DNA of 64,000 nt, taken from contig NZ_JAFMTY010000004.1 in assembly GCF_017329605.1 (NCBI RefSeq), forward strand, positions 95,237-159,236. Reading direction: 5' to 3'. The notes below the pieces were generated by a model. It was not told where the DNA came from and made no database searches. It saw nothing but the letters and a program-made list of their open reading frames with translations. Positions 36,391 through 44,651 of this stretch are shown here, piece after piece. The stretch is from Alicyclobacillus fructus. Lineage in GTDB: Bacteria; Bacillota; Bacilli; Alicyclobacillales; Alicyclobacillaceae. Position 1 is the stretch's first letter, and each line of letters opens with the position of its first letter. Position numbers and translations under genes: made by a program.

Positions 36391-37562
36391 CATTTCGTCT
36401 GGCGGATCGTATCGTGCGCTTGCCAGAGCAGTTTTTCTCGGGCCTGACGAGGCGGGTGGCGGCGTTTCAGAGCCAAGGATACGACGTCATCAACCTGGGA
36501 CAGGGAAACCCCGATCTTCCCACGCCTCCACACATCGTGGAAGCGCTGCGGGAGGCGGTGTTGGATCCGGCCACGCACCGGTATCCACCGTTTCGCGGCC
36601 TGCCGGAATTGAAGGAGGCGGCCGCCGATTTCTATCGACGCACCTACGGCGTCAAGCTGGATCCGGAGCGGGAGGTGGCCATCCTCGTCGGCGGCAAGAC
36701 AGGGCTTGTCGAGGTCGCGGAACTGTACCTCGAACCGGGCGATGTGGCGCTGGTTCCAGACCCGGGCTATCCGGACTATTTGAGCGGCATCGCGCTCGCG
36801 GGCGCGAAGCCTTACCCGTTGCCCATCACGGCGAGCAACGGTTATGTACCTGACTTGGAATCGGTGCCCGAGTCCGTGTGGGAGCGGGCGAAGGTCTGGT
36901 ACATCAACTATCCGAACAACCCCACCGGCGCTGGCGTGACGACGTCGTTTTTTGAACAGGCCATCGCCAAGGCGCACCGTCACGGGGTGCTCATTGTGCA
37001 CGATTTTGCCTATGGCGCCATTGGCTACGACGATCACCGCCCGCCATCCTTTATGCAGGTCGAGGGGGCGAGGGAAACCGGCATCGAGATTTACACGCTC
37101 AGCAAAACCTTCAACATGGCGGGGTGGCGCGTGGCGTTCGCCGTGGGGAATCCGCAGGTCATCGAGCATATCAACCTGATCCAGGATCACTACTACGTAT
37201 CCATCTTTTCCGCCGTGCAGCGGGCCTCGGTCGCGGCGCTTCGCGGGCCGGATGACGGGATCGAGTCGCTGCGTCAAACGTATCAGCGCCGCCGCGATGC
37301 GTTTCTCGGGGCGCTGCGATCCGCCGGGATGGATGTCCCAGCGCCCCTGGGATCGTTCTTCTGCTGGATTCCGCTTCCCTCCGGCGCCTCCTCCGTGGCC
37401 TTCGCAGAGGCGCTCTTGGAGGAGGCGCATGTGGCCGTCGCGCCAGGAAGAGGGTTCGGCGAGCATGGGGAAGGCCACGTGCGCGTCGGACTGCTTGCGC
37501 CAGAAGACCGCCTCATCGAGGCGGCCGAGCGGATGGCGCGGTTTTGGGCAACTCGGTTCTAG
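36387..37562 (+). CDS. Class I/II PLP-dependent aminotransferase
   Basis: A 391-residue fold-type I aminotransferase. INLGQGNPDLPTPP, YPPFRGLPELKEA and the PLP-binding lysine in YTLSKTFNMAGWR are typical of the group that includes PatA, MtnE/YkrV and LL-diaminopimelate aminotransferase. The exact substrate is open. GTG 36387 overlaps the rodA stop. Its 3' end overlaps the convergent secreted-protein gene by four bases. Confidence 0.88.
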   Translation: MTFRLADRIVRLPEQFFSGLTRRVAAFQSQGYDVINLGQGNPDLPTPPHIVEALREAVLDPATHRYPPFRGLPELKEAAADFYRRTYGVKLDPEREVAILVGGKTGLVEVAELYLEPGDVALVPDPGYPDYLSGIALAGAKPYPLPITASNGYVPDLESVPESVWERAKVWYINYPNNPTGAGVTTSFFEQAIAKAHRHGVLIVHDFAYGAIGYDDHRPPSFMQVEGARETGIEIYTLSKTFNMAGWRVAFAVGNPQVIEHINLIQDHYYVSIFSAVQRASVAALRGPDDGIESLRQTYQRRRDAFLGALRSAGMDVPAPLGSFFCWIPLPSGASSVAFAEALLEEAHVAVAPGRGFGEHGEGHVRVGLLAPEDRLIEAAERMARFWATRF

Positions 37563-38467
37563 GGCCGTTCGGGGCCTTCGCCGGGTTGGGAGTGGCTGCG
37601 GAACTTGTCCGCGAGCTGGATGAGCCACAGGTGGTGGTACGGCTCCTGGTACAGGACGGGCTCAATTCGGCGATCGGCCGGCCCAAGCTTGTACATCCAG
37701 ATGGTGGTCTGCTGCCGAATCCCTTCGTGCACGCGAATGCCGAGGTGGATGGAGTCGCGGTACCCGTCCTTATATGCGATGGCCCCCAACTGCCCGTGGA
37801 GTTCCGCCACCATCGGGCGATACTTGGGATTCCGGATGACTGGGGCGTCGAACCAGGGTGTGTAGCCCTGCGCGTCGGTCTTGAACCGCTGTTCGGTCTC
37901 AATCAGGACCACCTCGGCCCCCTGGATGGGCTCCTTCGTTCGGCCGTCGATCACCCGAATCCTGAGCTTGGCCGTCTTGCGGGTGTAACCCCAAGATTCC
38001 GGTCCTGCGGGCTGGTCGTTGGACTGCTCCCCAGGGACGGTTGGGGGAGATGGCTTTGGCGTCGTCGGCGCCGTGCCGCTCGCAGCGTTCGGTTTCGTCT
38101 GACCGGCGTTCGCGCTGCCCGAGGACGCCTTGGGCTTGCCCGCGTCCTTCGCCTTGGGCTTGCCCGCGTCCTTGTTCGGCCGCGCAGGAGGCTTGGCAGG
38201 CGCGAGCTTCTGACGCCCAGCATCGCGAGCGCGCGGGGTTGGCTTGGACGCCGGATTGGGTTGCTGCGCGGCATCGGGACGGGTGTCGGCGCGCTGTTCC
38301 ACGGGCTCGATTGCCGCCGGTGCCATCGCCGCGACGGCGCCGTGCAAGGCGTGCACGTGCACATGGTGAAAGGCGCCCATCTGCGGCTGGGTCGGTATGG
38401 CCATTGCGACAGCGCTGGCAACGAGCGATGCGACAATCACGCTTCGCTTCGACGGATATCGTTTCAT
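37559..38467 (-). CDS. Secreted protein with Lys/Ala/Pro-rich linker and carboxypeptidase-regulatory-like domain
   Basis: A 302-residue exported protein: signal peptide (about 1-26), a low-complexity Ala/Pro/Lys-rich region (about 50-150) containing the duplicated unit K-D-A-G-K-P-K-A, then a globular domain beginning KLRIRVIDGRTKEPIQGAEVVL, which resembles carboxypeptidase regulatory or CNA-B beta-sandwich domains. ATG 38467 follows GAGGGATACGTC; the frame from 38488 lacks a ribosome site. It follows the SpoIID-like gene by 48 bases on the same strand. A wall- or spore-attached role is plausible but unproven. Confidence 0.65.
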   Translation of the reverse strand: MKRYPSKRSVIVASLVASAVAMAIPTQPQMGAFHHVHVHALHGAVAAMAPAAIEPVEQRADTRPDAAQQPNPASKPTPRARDAGRQKLAPAKPPARPNKDAGKPKAKDAGKPKASSGSANAGQTKPNAASGTAPTTPKPSPPTVPGEQSNDQPAGPESWGYTRKTAKLRIRVIDGRTKEPIQGAEVVLIETEQRFKTDAQGYTPWFDAPVIRNPKYRPMVAELHGQLGAIAYKDGYRDSIHLGIRVHEGIRQQTTIWMYKLGPADRRIEPVLYQEPYHHLWLIQLADKFRSHSQPGEGPERP

Positions 38468-38515
38468 GACGTATCCCTCGTTTCTCAAACGATGGTGGTG
38501 GGCGTCCGCCTGCGA

Positions 38516-39154
38516 TCACGGCAAACGCATGAGGGCCCTGTTCTGGTAGTAAAATTGCAGGATCTGCAGGTAAGTCTGCCCGCGCCTCGCCCAGTACTCG
38601 GAACCCCATTGGGCCATCTTCTGTGCGTTGCGATACTGCCAGTTCGGATCGTTTTCATAGCCGGCCGAATAATTCAGTTCCACGATTTCGCCGTTGGGCT
38701 TTGTGTACGCGAGTTTCTGAATGGCCTGAAACGCAGCGTTTGTGGTCGGTTGACTCGACATCTCCTGAAAATGTTGGAAGTTCGTCGTGTTGTCGACGTC
38801 GAAGGTGAACCCATCGATGGTGACCGGGTGAAGATGGTGGTACCAGGCGAACATCTTGACCGCCATGGCGCCGGCCTTGAGCGCCTCCGGGTGCCAGCTT
38901 GGAAACCATTCGTTCGGCAACACGTCTTCGCAGTACGTCGTGAATGGCACCGCCTCGACGTACATGATTCGCCCGCGGGGATCCGGCTCGCCGCTCGGGT
39001 TGTTCTCTCGAATGGCGACGCGGATGACGGCCGGCATGCTGGTGTTGTAGATGGTCTGGGCAGCCTTCACTTGGGGCGCCGGAATGAGGGGCGCAAGCGC
39101 TGCCAAGGCGCTGCTCGCGCATACGATGCTGACAGTCCGTTGTAGTCTCGTCAT
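38516..39154 (-). CDS. Secreted SpoIID/LytB-domain protein
   Basis: A 212-residue protein with a signal peptide (about 1-31) and a SpoIID-like domain: V-P-F-T-T-Y-C-E-D-V-L-P-N-E-W, followed by W-H-P-E-A-L-K-A-G-A-M-A-V-K-M-F-A matches the core of SpoIID, a lytic transglycosylase of engulfing sporangia. It is shorter than SpoIID itself (about 340) and sits away from the usual spoIID locus, so it is probably a paralogue modifying the wall. Upstream of the Pro/Lys-rich secreted gene in what may be one operon. Confidence 0.75.
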   Translation of the reverse strand: MTRLQRTVSIVCASSALAALAPLIPAPQVKAAQTIYNTSMPAVIRVAIRENNPSGEPDPRGRIMYVEAVPFTTYCEDVLPNEWFPSWHPEALKAGAMAVKMFAWYHHLHPVTIDGFTFDVDNTTNFQHFQEMSSQPTTNAAFQAIQKLAYTKPNGEIVELNYSAGYENDPNWQYRNAQKMAQWGSEYWARRGQTYLQILQFYYQNRALMRLP

Positions 39155-39230
39155 GACCTGTCCCCTCGCGAGATGTGGTCGTTTGTCTTACTTTGCCCCG
39201 CCCTGCGCCGAACATGCACGTATGGAAGGT

Positions 39231-39259
39231 GTGACACGGACAGGTGGAGGGGGTACAAT
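39231..39259 (+). promoter_or_regulatory. Probable promoter for ywhD
   Basis: GTGACA (39231-39236) and TACAAT (39254-39259) are separated by 17 bases, 36 bases before the ywhD ATG. Each box has one mismatch to consensus. Confidence 0.6.
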
Positions 39260-39294
39260 GAGGCTCTAGGATGGGAAGATGAGGAGGGTGTCGG

Positions 39295-39765
39295 ATGCAG
39301 AAACTGGGTCTCACCGGCCAGTCGAAGCAACCGCATGCGTCGAACGATCAATTGAAGGGCATTTCGGCTGTCTTGATGGACGGCGATGAGATTTTTATCG
39401 ACAACAACGCCATCCACGCCAAGAGCCGCGTAGAACTGGGGGTGCAGTTCGTCCATTCGCTCGAACAGGTGCCGAATCCGAGGCGGATTGTCGGGCTGTG
39501 GATCAGCCTGAAGCGGTTCGAGAACGGCATGGGCTTTCACGGCGTGCAGGCGTTTGAGATGTGGATTGACAGCGAGGCGAAGCTTGGGTACAAGAAACTC
39601 GCGGACCATGTGAACGCCATGGACAAGGCCGTGAAGGGCAAGGCGGACCTCAGCCTGCTGAGTTCGGAACAGGTGCAGAAATTCGCGGCGTTCTTGCGCG
39701 GACTTCGCCCAGATCTGTGGGAAAACGCGTCTCAAGCTTTCCGGGAAGCCTTCTCCGCCGCGTGA
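39295..39765 (+). CDS. ywhD: YwhD-family protein
   Basis: A 156-residue protein that lines up well with Bacillus subtilis YwhD: the stretches A-I-H-A-K-S-R-V-E, F-E-M-W-I-D-S-E-A, K-K-L-A-D-H-V-N-A-M-D-K and the ending R-P-D-L-W-E-N-A-S are shared from memory of that family. Function unknown. ATG 39295 follows GATGAGGAGGGTG. It precedes the arginine decarboxylase gene; in Bacillus subtilis ywhD also lies near polyamine genes. Confidence 0.85.
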   Translation: MQKLGLTGQSKQPHASNDQLKGISAVLMDGDEIFIDNNAIHAKSRVELGVQFVHSLEQVPNPRRIVGLWISLKRFENGMGFHGVQAFEMWIDSEAKLGYKKLADHVNAMDKAVKGKADLSLLSSEQVQKFAAFLRGLRPDLWENASQAFREAFSAA

Positions 39766-39811
39766 AGCGGCTTGGCCGCGGTCCCATCTACGGCAAGGAG
39801 GGATGTCTCCG

Positions 39812-41266
39812 TTGAACCAGAATGAGACCCCGTTGTTTGACGCACTTCTGCGGCACGTGGCGCGCAATCCGCGCCAGTTTCACATTCCTGGCCACAAAAA
39901 GGGCCGCGGCATGGACAGCCGCTTCCGCGCGTTCGTCGGGGACAACGCCCTTGCGCTCGATCTGATCAACATCGCGCCCCTGGATGATCTTCATCATCCG
40001 ACGGGCGCCATTAAACACGCGCAGGAGCTTGCCGCCGAGGCGTTTGGAGCGGATTACACGTTTTTTTCGGTTCAAGGGACATCAACGGCCATCATGACCA
40101 TGGTCATGGCCACGGTCGGCCCCGGGGACAAAATTCTTGTGCCGCGCAACGTGCACAAGTCCGTGCTCACGGCCATCATTCTGGCGGATGCCAAGCCGGT
40201 CTTTCTTCATCCCGAGGTCGATCGCGAGTTTGGCATCTCCCACGGACTCTCCGTCGAGACCGTCTCGCGCGCGCTGGAGGAGCATCCCGACGCCCGCGCG
40301 CTCGTCGTCATCAACCCGACCTACTTTGGCATTGCGGCCGATCTCGAGCGAATCGTCGAAGTGGCGCACAGCGTCGGCGTTCCGGTGCTCGTGGATGAGG
40401 CGCACGGCGTGCACATCGGCTTTCACCCAGATCTGCCCCTGTCCGCCATGCAGGCGGGAGCGGACATGGCCGCGACCAGCGTGCACAAGCTCGGCGGATC
40501 GATGACGGGATCGAGCGTGCTCAACGTGCGCGAAGGGATGATCGATCCTCGGCACGTGCAGGTCGTGCTGAGCATGCTGACCACCACGTCGACTTCCTAT
40601 CTGTTGCTCGCTTCGCTGGACGTGGCGCGCAAGGAGTTGGCGATTCACGGCAGAGAACGCCTGGACTACGCGATTTCCCTGGCCAACAAGGCGCGCCGCG
40701 CCATTCAGGCGATTCCGGGCCTGCGCTGTCTCGACGAGCGGCAACTCGTGTCAAGCGCCACGTACGCGCTCGACCCGACCAAGCTGACCATCTCCGTGCG
40801 CGATCTCGGCCTCACCGGGTATGACGTCGAGCGGATCCTGCGAGAGGAATACAACATCGAGGTCGAGCTGAGCGATCTGTACAACATCCTCTGCATCATC
40901 TCTTGGGGCGACACGGAGGAGGACATTGAAGCGCTGATCCAGGCACTCGAGGCCATCGCGGATCGCTACGGCCAGGGCGCCGTGCGCGAGCACCAGCCTG
41001 TCACGCTGCCCTCCATGCCCGAACTGCGAATGACGCCGCGATCCGCGTTCTACGCGCCCACGGAGGTTGTGCCGCTGCAGGAGGCGGTGGGGCGGACGAT
41101 GGCCGAGATGGTGATGGTGTATCCGCCGGGCATTCCCATCCTCTTGCCTGGCGAAGTGATCACGCAGGATAATATCGACTATATCGAAGCCAACTTGCGC
41201 GCCGGACTGCCCGTCCAGGGCCCTGACGATCCGGAAATCCGCATGATCAAGGTCGTCCGCGAATGA
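39812..41266 (+). CDS. speA: Arginine decarboxylase (Orn/Lys/Arg decarboxylase fold I)
   Basis: A 484-residue PLP enzyme of the SpeA/YaaO group that makes agmatine from arginine for polyamine synthesis. N-terminal FHIPGHKKGRG, PLP-binding lysine in ATSVHKLGGS, D-E-A-H-G in the cofactor pocket and the late motif Y-P-P-G-I-P-I-L-P-G-E are visible. ATG 39803 abuts the AAGGAGG; TTG 39812 lies ten bases after it and is my choice. Lysine or ornithine specificity cannot be excluded. An agmatinase-like gene is 20 kb downstream. Confidence 0.88.
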   Translation: MNQNETPLFDALLRHVARNPRQFHIPGHKKGRGMDSRFRAFVGDNALALDLINIAPLDDLHHPTGAIKHAQELAAEAFGADYTFFSVQGTSTAIMTMVMATVGPGDKILVPRNVHKSVLTAIILADAKPVFLHPEVDREFGISHGLSVETVSRALEEHPDARALVVINPTYFGIAADLERIVEVAHSVGVPVLVDEAHGVHIGFHPDLPLSAMQAGADMAATSVHKLGGSMTGSSVLNVREGMIDPRHVQVVLSMLTTTSTSYLLLASLDVARKELAIHGRERLDYAISLANKARRAIQAIPGLRCLDERQLVSSATYALDPTKLTISVRDLGLTGYDVERILREEYNIEVELSDLYNILCIISWGDTEEDIEALIQALEAIADRYGQGAVREHQPVTLPSMPELRMTPRSAFYAPTEVVPLQEAVGRTMAEMVMVYPPGIPILLPGEVITQDNIDYIEANLRAGLPVQGPDDPEIRMIKVVRE

Positions 41267-41296
41267 GGCGTCCGGCTGCGCGCGGGAGGAGTTCGT

Positions 41297-41767
41297 ATGG
41301 CTCTGGAAGTCGGCGTGAAGGCGCCCGAGTTTGCGGCGGAATCCGACTCGGGCGAGGTCGTCAAGCTCTCGGACCTGCGCGGCCAAGTCGTGGTGCTGTA
41401 TTTCTACCCGAAGGACGAAACGCCCGGCTGCACGCAGGAGGCCTGTGCGTTCCGCGACCTCAAGTCCCGGTTCGACGAGGTGGGGGCCCTCATCTACGGG
41501 GTTTCCCGGGACGACGTCCGTTCGCACGCGAAGTTCCGGGACAAGCACGGGTTGAACTTTCCGCTCCTCGCCGATGCGGATGGTCAGATTTGCCAGGCGT
41601 ATGACGTGTTGAAGGAGAAAAACATGTATGGCCGCAAGACCATCGGCATCGAGCGAACGACGTACGTGATCGATCGCGACGGCGTCATCGCGGCCGTGTT
41701 TCCGAAGGTGAAAGTCGACGGCCATGCTGAGGAGGTGCTCGCGAAGGTCCGGGAAATCGCAGGCTGA
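41297..41767 (+). CDS. bcp: Thioredoxin-dependent peroxiredoxin, Bcp/PrxQ type
   Basis: A 156-residue peroxiredoxin. YPKDETPGCTQEACAFRD contains the peroxidatic Cys (about 45) and the resolving Cys five residues on, the atypical two-Cys PrxQ arrangement. The C-terminal helix and RTTYVIDRDG are typical. GGGAGGAG precedes the ATG. It follows speA by 30 bases and may be read from the same transcript. Confidence 0.94.
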   Translation: MALEVGVKAPEFAAESDSGEVVKLSDLRGQVVVLYFYPKDETPGCTQEACAFRDLKSRFDEVGALIYGVSRDDVRSHAKFRDKHGLNFPLLADADGQICQAYDVLKEKNMYGRKTIGIERTTYVIDRDGVIAAVFPKVKVDGHAEEVLAKVREIAG

Positions 41768-41792
41768 AACCGGAGGGCGCATGGCGTATAAT
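41764..41792 (+). promoter_or_regulatory. Probable promoter for the A-type Fe-S carrier gene
   Basis: TATAAT (41787-41792) is a perfect -10; CTGAAA (41764-41769) lies 17 bases upstream as a weaker -35. It overlaps the end of bcp. Confidence 0.5.
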
Positions 41793-41812
41793 AGAAGCTG
41801 GAAAGGGAGGCG

Positions 41813-42172
41813 ATGACGGTGATCACGCTGACCGAACAAGCCGCAGAGCGCGTTCGCACCCTGCTCGCATCACAGGCGTCAGGGGAGGATGCGCTTCGCA
41901 TCTATACGAAGCCCGGCGGTTGCACAGGGTTCACGTACGGCCTGGCGCTGGACAACGAGAAGCCGGGCGACGTCGTGACCGTGCAACACGGGGTGAAGCT
42001 CGTGGTGGATCCCGAGAGCTTGGAGCTCGTCGACGGCTCCGAGATCGACTATGTCGATGACCTCACGGGACAGGGATTTAAAATCAACAATCCGAATGCC
42101 ACGCAGATGTGCGGCTGCGGTTCGAGCTTCCGGACCGCGACGCGCGCGGGGCAGCCGGGATCGTGCAACTGA
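41813..42172 (+). CDS. A-type iron-sulfur carrier (HesB/IscA/ErpA family)
   Basis: A 119-residue HesB-domain protein. The three cluster-binding cysteines are in PGGCTGF (about 37) and MCGCGSSF (about 99 and 101). NNPNATQMCGCG is the family ending, followed by an unusual 15-residue tail with one more Cys (GSCN). It carries Fe-S clusters to apoproteins. GGGAGGCG precedes the ATG. Confidence 0.92.
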   Translation: MTVITLTEQAAERVRTLLASQASGEDALRIYTKPGGCTGFTYGLALDNEKPGDVVTVQHGVKLVVDPESLELVDGSEIDYVDDLTGQGFKINNPNATQMCGCGSSFRTATRAGQPGSCN

Positions 42173-42245
42173 GCCGGGACGGGCTGGCCGGAATGGAGAT
42201 CCGGTCGGCCCGTTTCCGCGTAGGTCGAGGTTTGGGGGGCGCCAG

Positions 42246-43493
42246 GTGTTCGAAAAGGTCCTGAAAGATCCGGTTCACGACGAGATCCTGTTTGACGATC
42301 CCATCCTGTGGTCGCTCGTCAACGTACCCGCGTTTCAGCGGCTGCGGCGCATTCGCCAGCTCGGCACGTCGTTCCTGACGTTCCACGGCGCCGAGCATTC
42401 GCGCTTTGCCCATTCGCTCGGGGCTTATGAAACCATGCGGCGCGTGCTTTACCATCTCCAGCGCGAATGCGGGTGGCCGACGGATCCGCGCGAGATCCGA
42501 CTGGCGCTCGCGGCGGCCCTCCTGCACGACATTGGACATGGCCCTTTCTCCCATACGTTCGAATCGGTGCTCGGCGTGCAGCACGAGGAGTGGACCTACC
42601 GAATCATTCTGGAGGACAGCGCGCTTCGTTCCGTTCTCGACGACGTCGACGACGCGTTCGCAGTCGATCTCGTCGCTGTCCTCCGCCGCGAGGGCCGCTT
42701 TCCGGCGCTCGAGTCGCTCATCTCGAGCCAGCTCGATGTGGATCGGATGGATTACATGCTGCGCGACGCGCAGGCGACAGGCGTTTCCTACGGCCTGTTT
42801 GAGCTCGCGAGGCTCATCCGTTCGCTCACCTATTGGGACGGACGCATCTACGTGAAGCGGCAAAATTTGCACACCGTGGAGCAATATCTGTTGGCGCGCT
42901 ACTTCATGTATGTGCAGGTGTACCTGCATCCCGTGACGGTGGGCAGCGACGTCCTTGTGGAGAATATCCTGGTGCGCGCCAGGGATCTCGTCGCCGACGG
43001 AGAGCGGTTGAGCATGCCGGAGCCTCTGTTGCGGGTGCTCCAGGGCGACATGGAGGACGTGTCTTGGTACATACGGCTCGATGAGTCGGTGTTGCTGTAC
43101 GCGTTTCACACGTTTGCAGACAACTCGGATCCTATTCTGCGCGATCTCGCCGCGCGATTTCTGCACCGCCGCCTGTTTGCGCCCGTGGTGCGCCAGGGCT
43201 TCACGCCGGTCGACGATCTGGCCCTGCTGCGCACCACGGCCAAGGCGATGGGCTTTCATCCGGACTACTATGTCTCGCTTCGCGCGTGCAAGATCCCTGG
43301 ATACGACGTGATCGGCCAAGGGCTGCTGATGCGCGATGAGAGCGGGCGCGTCGAGGATGTGAGCCAGGCGTCCAAGCTCATTCGGACGCTGGTGCCGAGC
43401 CAGGAGGAGCGCCTGTTTTTGCCCAAGGAGATGTTGGATCCTGCGCACCCGCTGTCCGCGCGCGTCCGCTCCATCGTCTACTCCGCGCGCTGA
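42246..43493 (+). CDS. HD-domain phosphohydrolase (YwfO-like)
   Basis: A 415-residue HD protein of the dNTPase-like group. The metal motif reads EHSRFAHSLG, then LLHDIGHGPFSHTFE, with the final Asp in SQLDVDRMDYMLRD. Bacillus YwfO is a close match in layout. Enzymes of this group hydrolyse (d)NTPs; activity here is untested. GTG 42246 follows TTTGGGGGGC; an in-frame ATG at 42051 lies inside the previous gene. The last 16 bases overlap the convergent DedA gene. Confidence 0.88.
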   Translation: MFEKVLKDPVHDEILFDDPILWSLVNVPAFQRLRRIRQLGTSFLTFHGAEHSRFAHSLGAYETMRRVLYHLQRECGWPTDPREIRLALAAALLHDIGHGPFSHTFESVLGVQHEEWTYRIILEDSALRSVLDDVDDAFAVDLVAVLRREGRFPALESLISSQLDVDRMDYMLRDAQATGVSYGLFELARLIRSLTYWDGRIYVKRQNLHTVEQYLLARYFMYVQVYLHPVTVGSDVLVENILVRARDLVADGERLSMPEPLLRVLQGDMEDVSWYIRLDESVLLYAFHTFADNSDPILRDLAARFLHRRLFAPVVRQGFTPVDDLALLRTTAKAMGFHPDYYVSLRACKIPGYDVIGQGLLMRDESGRVEDVSQASKLIRTLVPSQEERLFLPKEMLDPAHPLSARVRSIVYSAR

Positions 43494-44077
43494 TCTGAGC
43501 GCCGGCGAAGCCAGAACCACAGCAGGGCGGCGACGAGAATGGCGGCGCCGACGTAGGTGAATGGCTTGACGTGATCGGCCAGGACCTGCCAGTGTTTGTT
43601 CAATTGGTAGCCCCCGTAGACGAGCGCGAGGTTCCAGACAAACGAGCCGAACAGGCTGAAGAGGACAAACCGCGCGAGAGGCATGCGCGCGAAGCCCGCG
43701 GGCAGGGAGACGAAGGTGCGGACAGCCGGCACCATGCGCCCAAAGAAGACCGTCGCTTCGCCGAATCGGTCGAACCAGCGCTCCGCGCGGTCCAGGTGGC
43801 GGGGCGTCAGACCTACGTATCGTCCGTAGCGAAGCACGAACGCGCGCCCTGCGTAATTGCCGATGGCGTAGGCGATGAGGCTTCCTGCGACGTTGGCCAG
43901 CGTGGCCACTGCGACCGCGGGCCAGAAGCCCAGCAGGTGGCGAAAGGCCAGGAATCCGGCGAGTGGCATCACGACCTCGGACGCGATGGGGATACAACAG
44001 CTTTCCAGGGCCATGAGCAAGAAGATGGCCAGGAGGCCGTGCTGAATGACAAGCGTGTTGAGATGTGACACGTTCAT
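43478..44077 (-). CDS. DedA-family membrane protein
   Basis: A 199-residue polytopic protein of the DedA (SNARE-associated Golgi) family, implicated in lipid carrier flipping and membrane homeostasis. F-F-G-R-M-V-P-A-V-R-T-F-V-S-L-P-A-G is the family signature, preceded by E-x(n)-P-S/I-E-V-V-M-P in the re-entrant loop. ATG 44077 abuts GGAGG, while GTG 44071 two codons on has normal spacing. The open frame to 44410 is not supported by a ribosome site. Confidence 0.9.
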   Translation of the reverse strand: MNVSHLNTLVIQHGLLAIFLLMALESCCIPIASEVVMPLAGFLAFRHLLGFWPAVAVATLANVAGSLIAYAIGNYAGRAFVLRYGRYVGLTPRHLDRAERWFDRFGEATVFFGRMVPAVRTFVSLPAGFARMPLARFVLFSLFGSFVWNLALVYGGYQLNKHWQVLADHVKPFTYVGAAILVAALLWFWLRRRSDQRAE

Positions 44078-44199
44078 CCTCCGTTCCTCGAGCGGTCCAG
44101 GGATAGGTCCCTCTCCCATGGTACCTGGTTTGCGCCACAACTCAAGGACGAAGCGCGGGCATGTCGAGTTCACGCGGGCTTGTCCAGGCGCAGAACGGA

Positions 44200-44520
44200 T
44201 TATCCGTTCTGCGCCGCGGCTCCGAGCTTTGCGAGCGCTTCGCGCATCGGCATGCCGGGATAGATGCCGAGTTCTTCGGCGGCTTGCGTCTGGCTCTCCA
44301 CGGGTGCCGCAAGCAAGTCGTCGAGCGTGCGAACCCCCGTCGCGCGCATCGCGACGATGTTGCGGTGTCGGAGCTTCGTCCGCAACAGTTCGACGTCCAG
44401 TGCACCGCACATCGCGTAACCGATGGAATTTGTAATGGCGAGAAGCGTCGTTTTCGGCAGTTCGACCTGCACCGCCGTAAAGGGGTAACCTTCAATCCAC
44501 ACGGGCTCCACGCGCACCAT
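44200..44520 (-). CDS. yunC: YunC-like protein (DUF1805)
   Basis: A 106-residue protein matching DUF1805: it starts M-V-R-V-E-P-V-W-I-E-G, followed by a predicted strand-rich domain with LPKTTLLAITNSIGYAMCGALD, typical of the family. The C-terminal 20-25 residues extend beyond Bacillus YunC. Function unknown. ATG 44520 is six bases after GAGGGGAG; ATG 44526 is adjacent to that site. It is divergent from the M42 peptidase. Confidence 0.8.
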   Translation of the reverse strand: MVRVEPVWIEGYPFTAVQVELPKTTLLAITNSIGYAMCGALDVELLRTKLRHRNIVAMRATGVRTLDDLLAAPVESQTQAAEELGIYPGMPMREALAKLGAAAQNG

Positions 44521-44651
44521 CCGCATCTCTCCCCTCTCGTGTCTGTGCATCGTATGAGCCAGAAAAGCCAATGGTGCGCGTCCCTTGTCCCCTCGCGGTT
44601 GTGCTATCATGGGTGACGGTGTGAAACTCGGCGCAGAAGGGAGAAACGTCC

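Noticed and set aside
38131..38180. Short direct repeats as a possible CRISPR or regulatory repeat array
   Set aside because: They encode a duplicated Lys/Ala/Pro unit within the linker of a secreted protein; only two units and no spacers.
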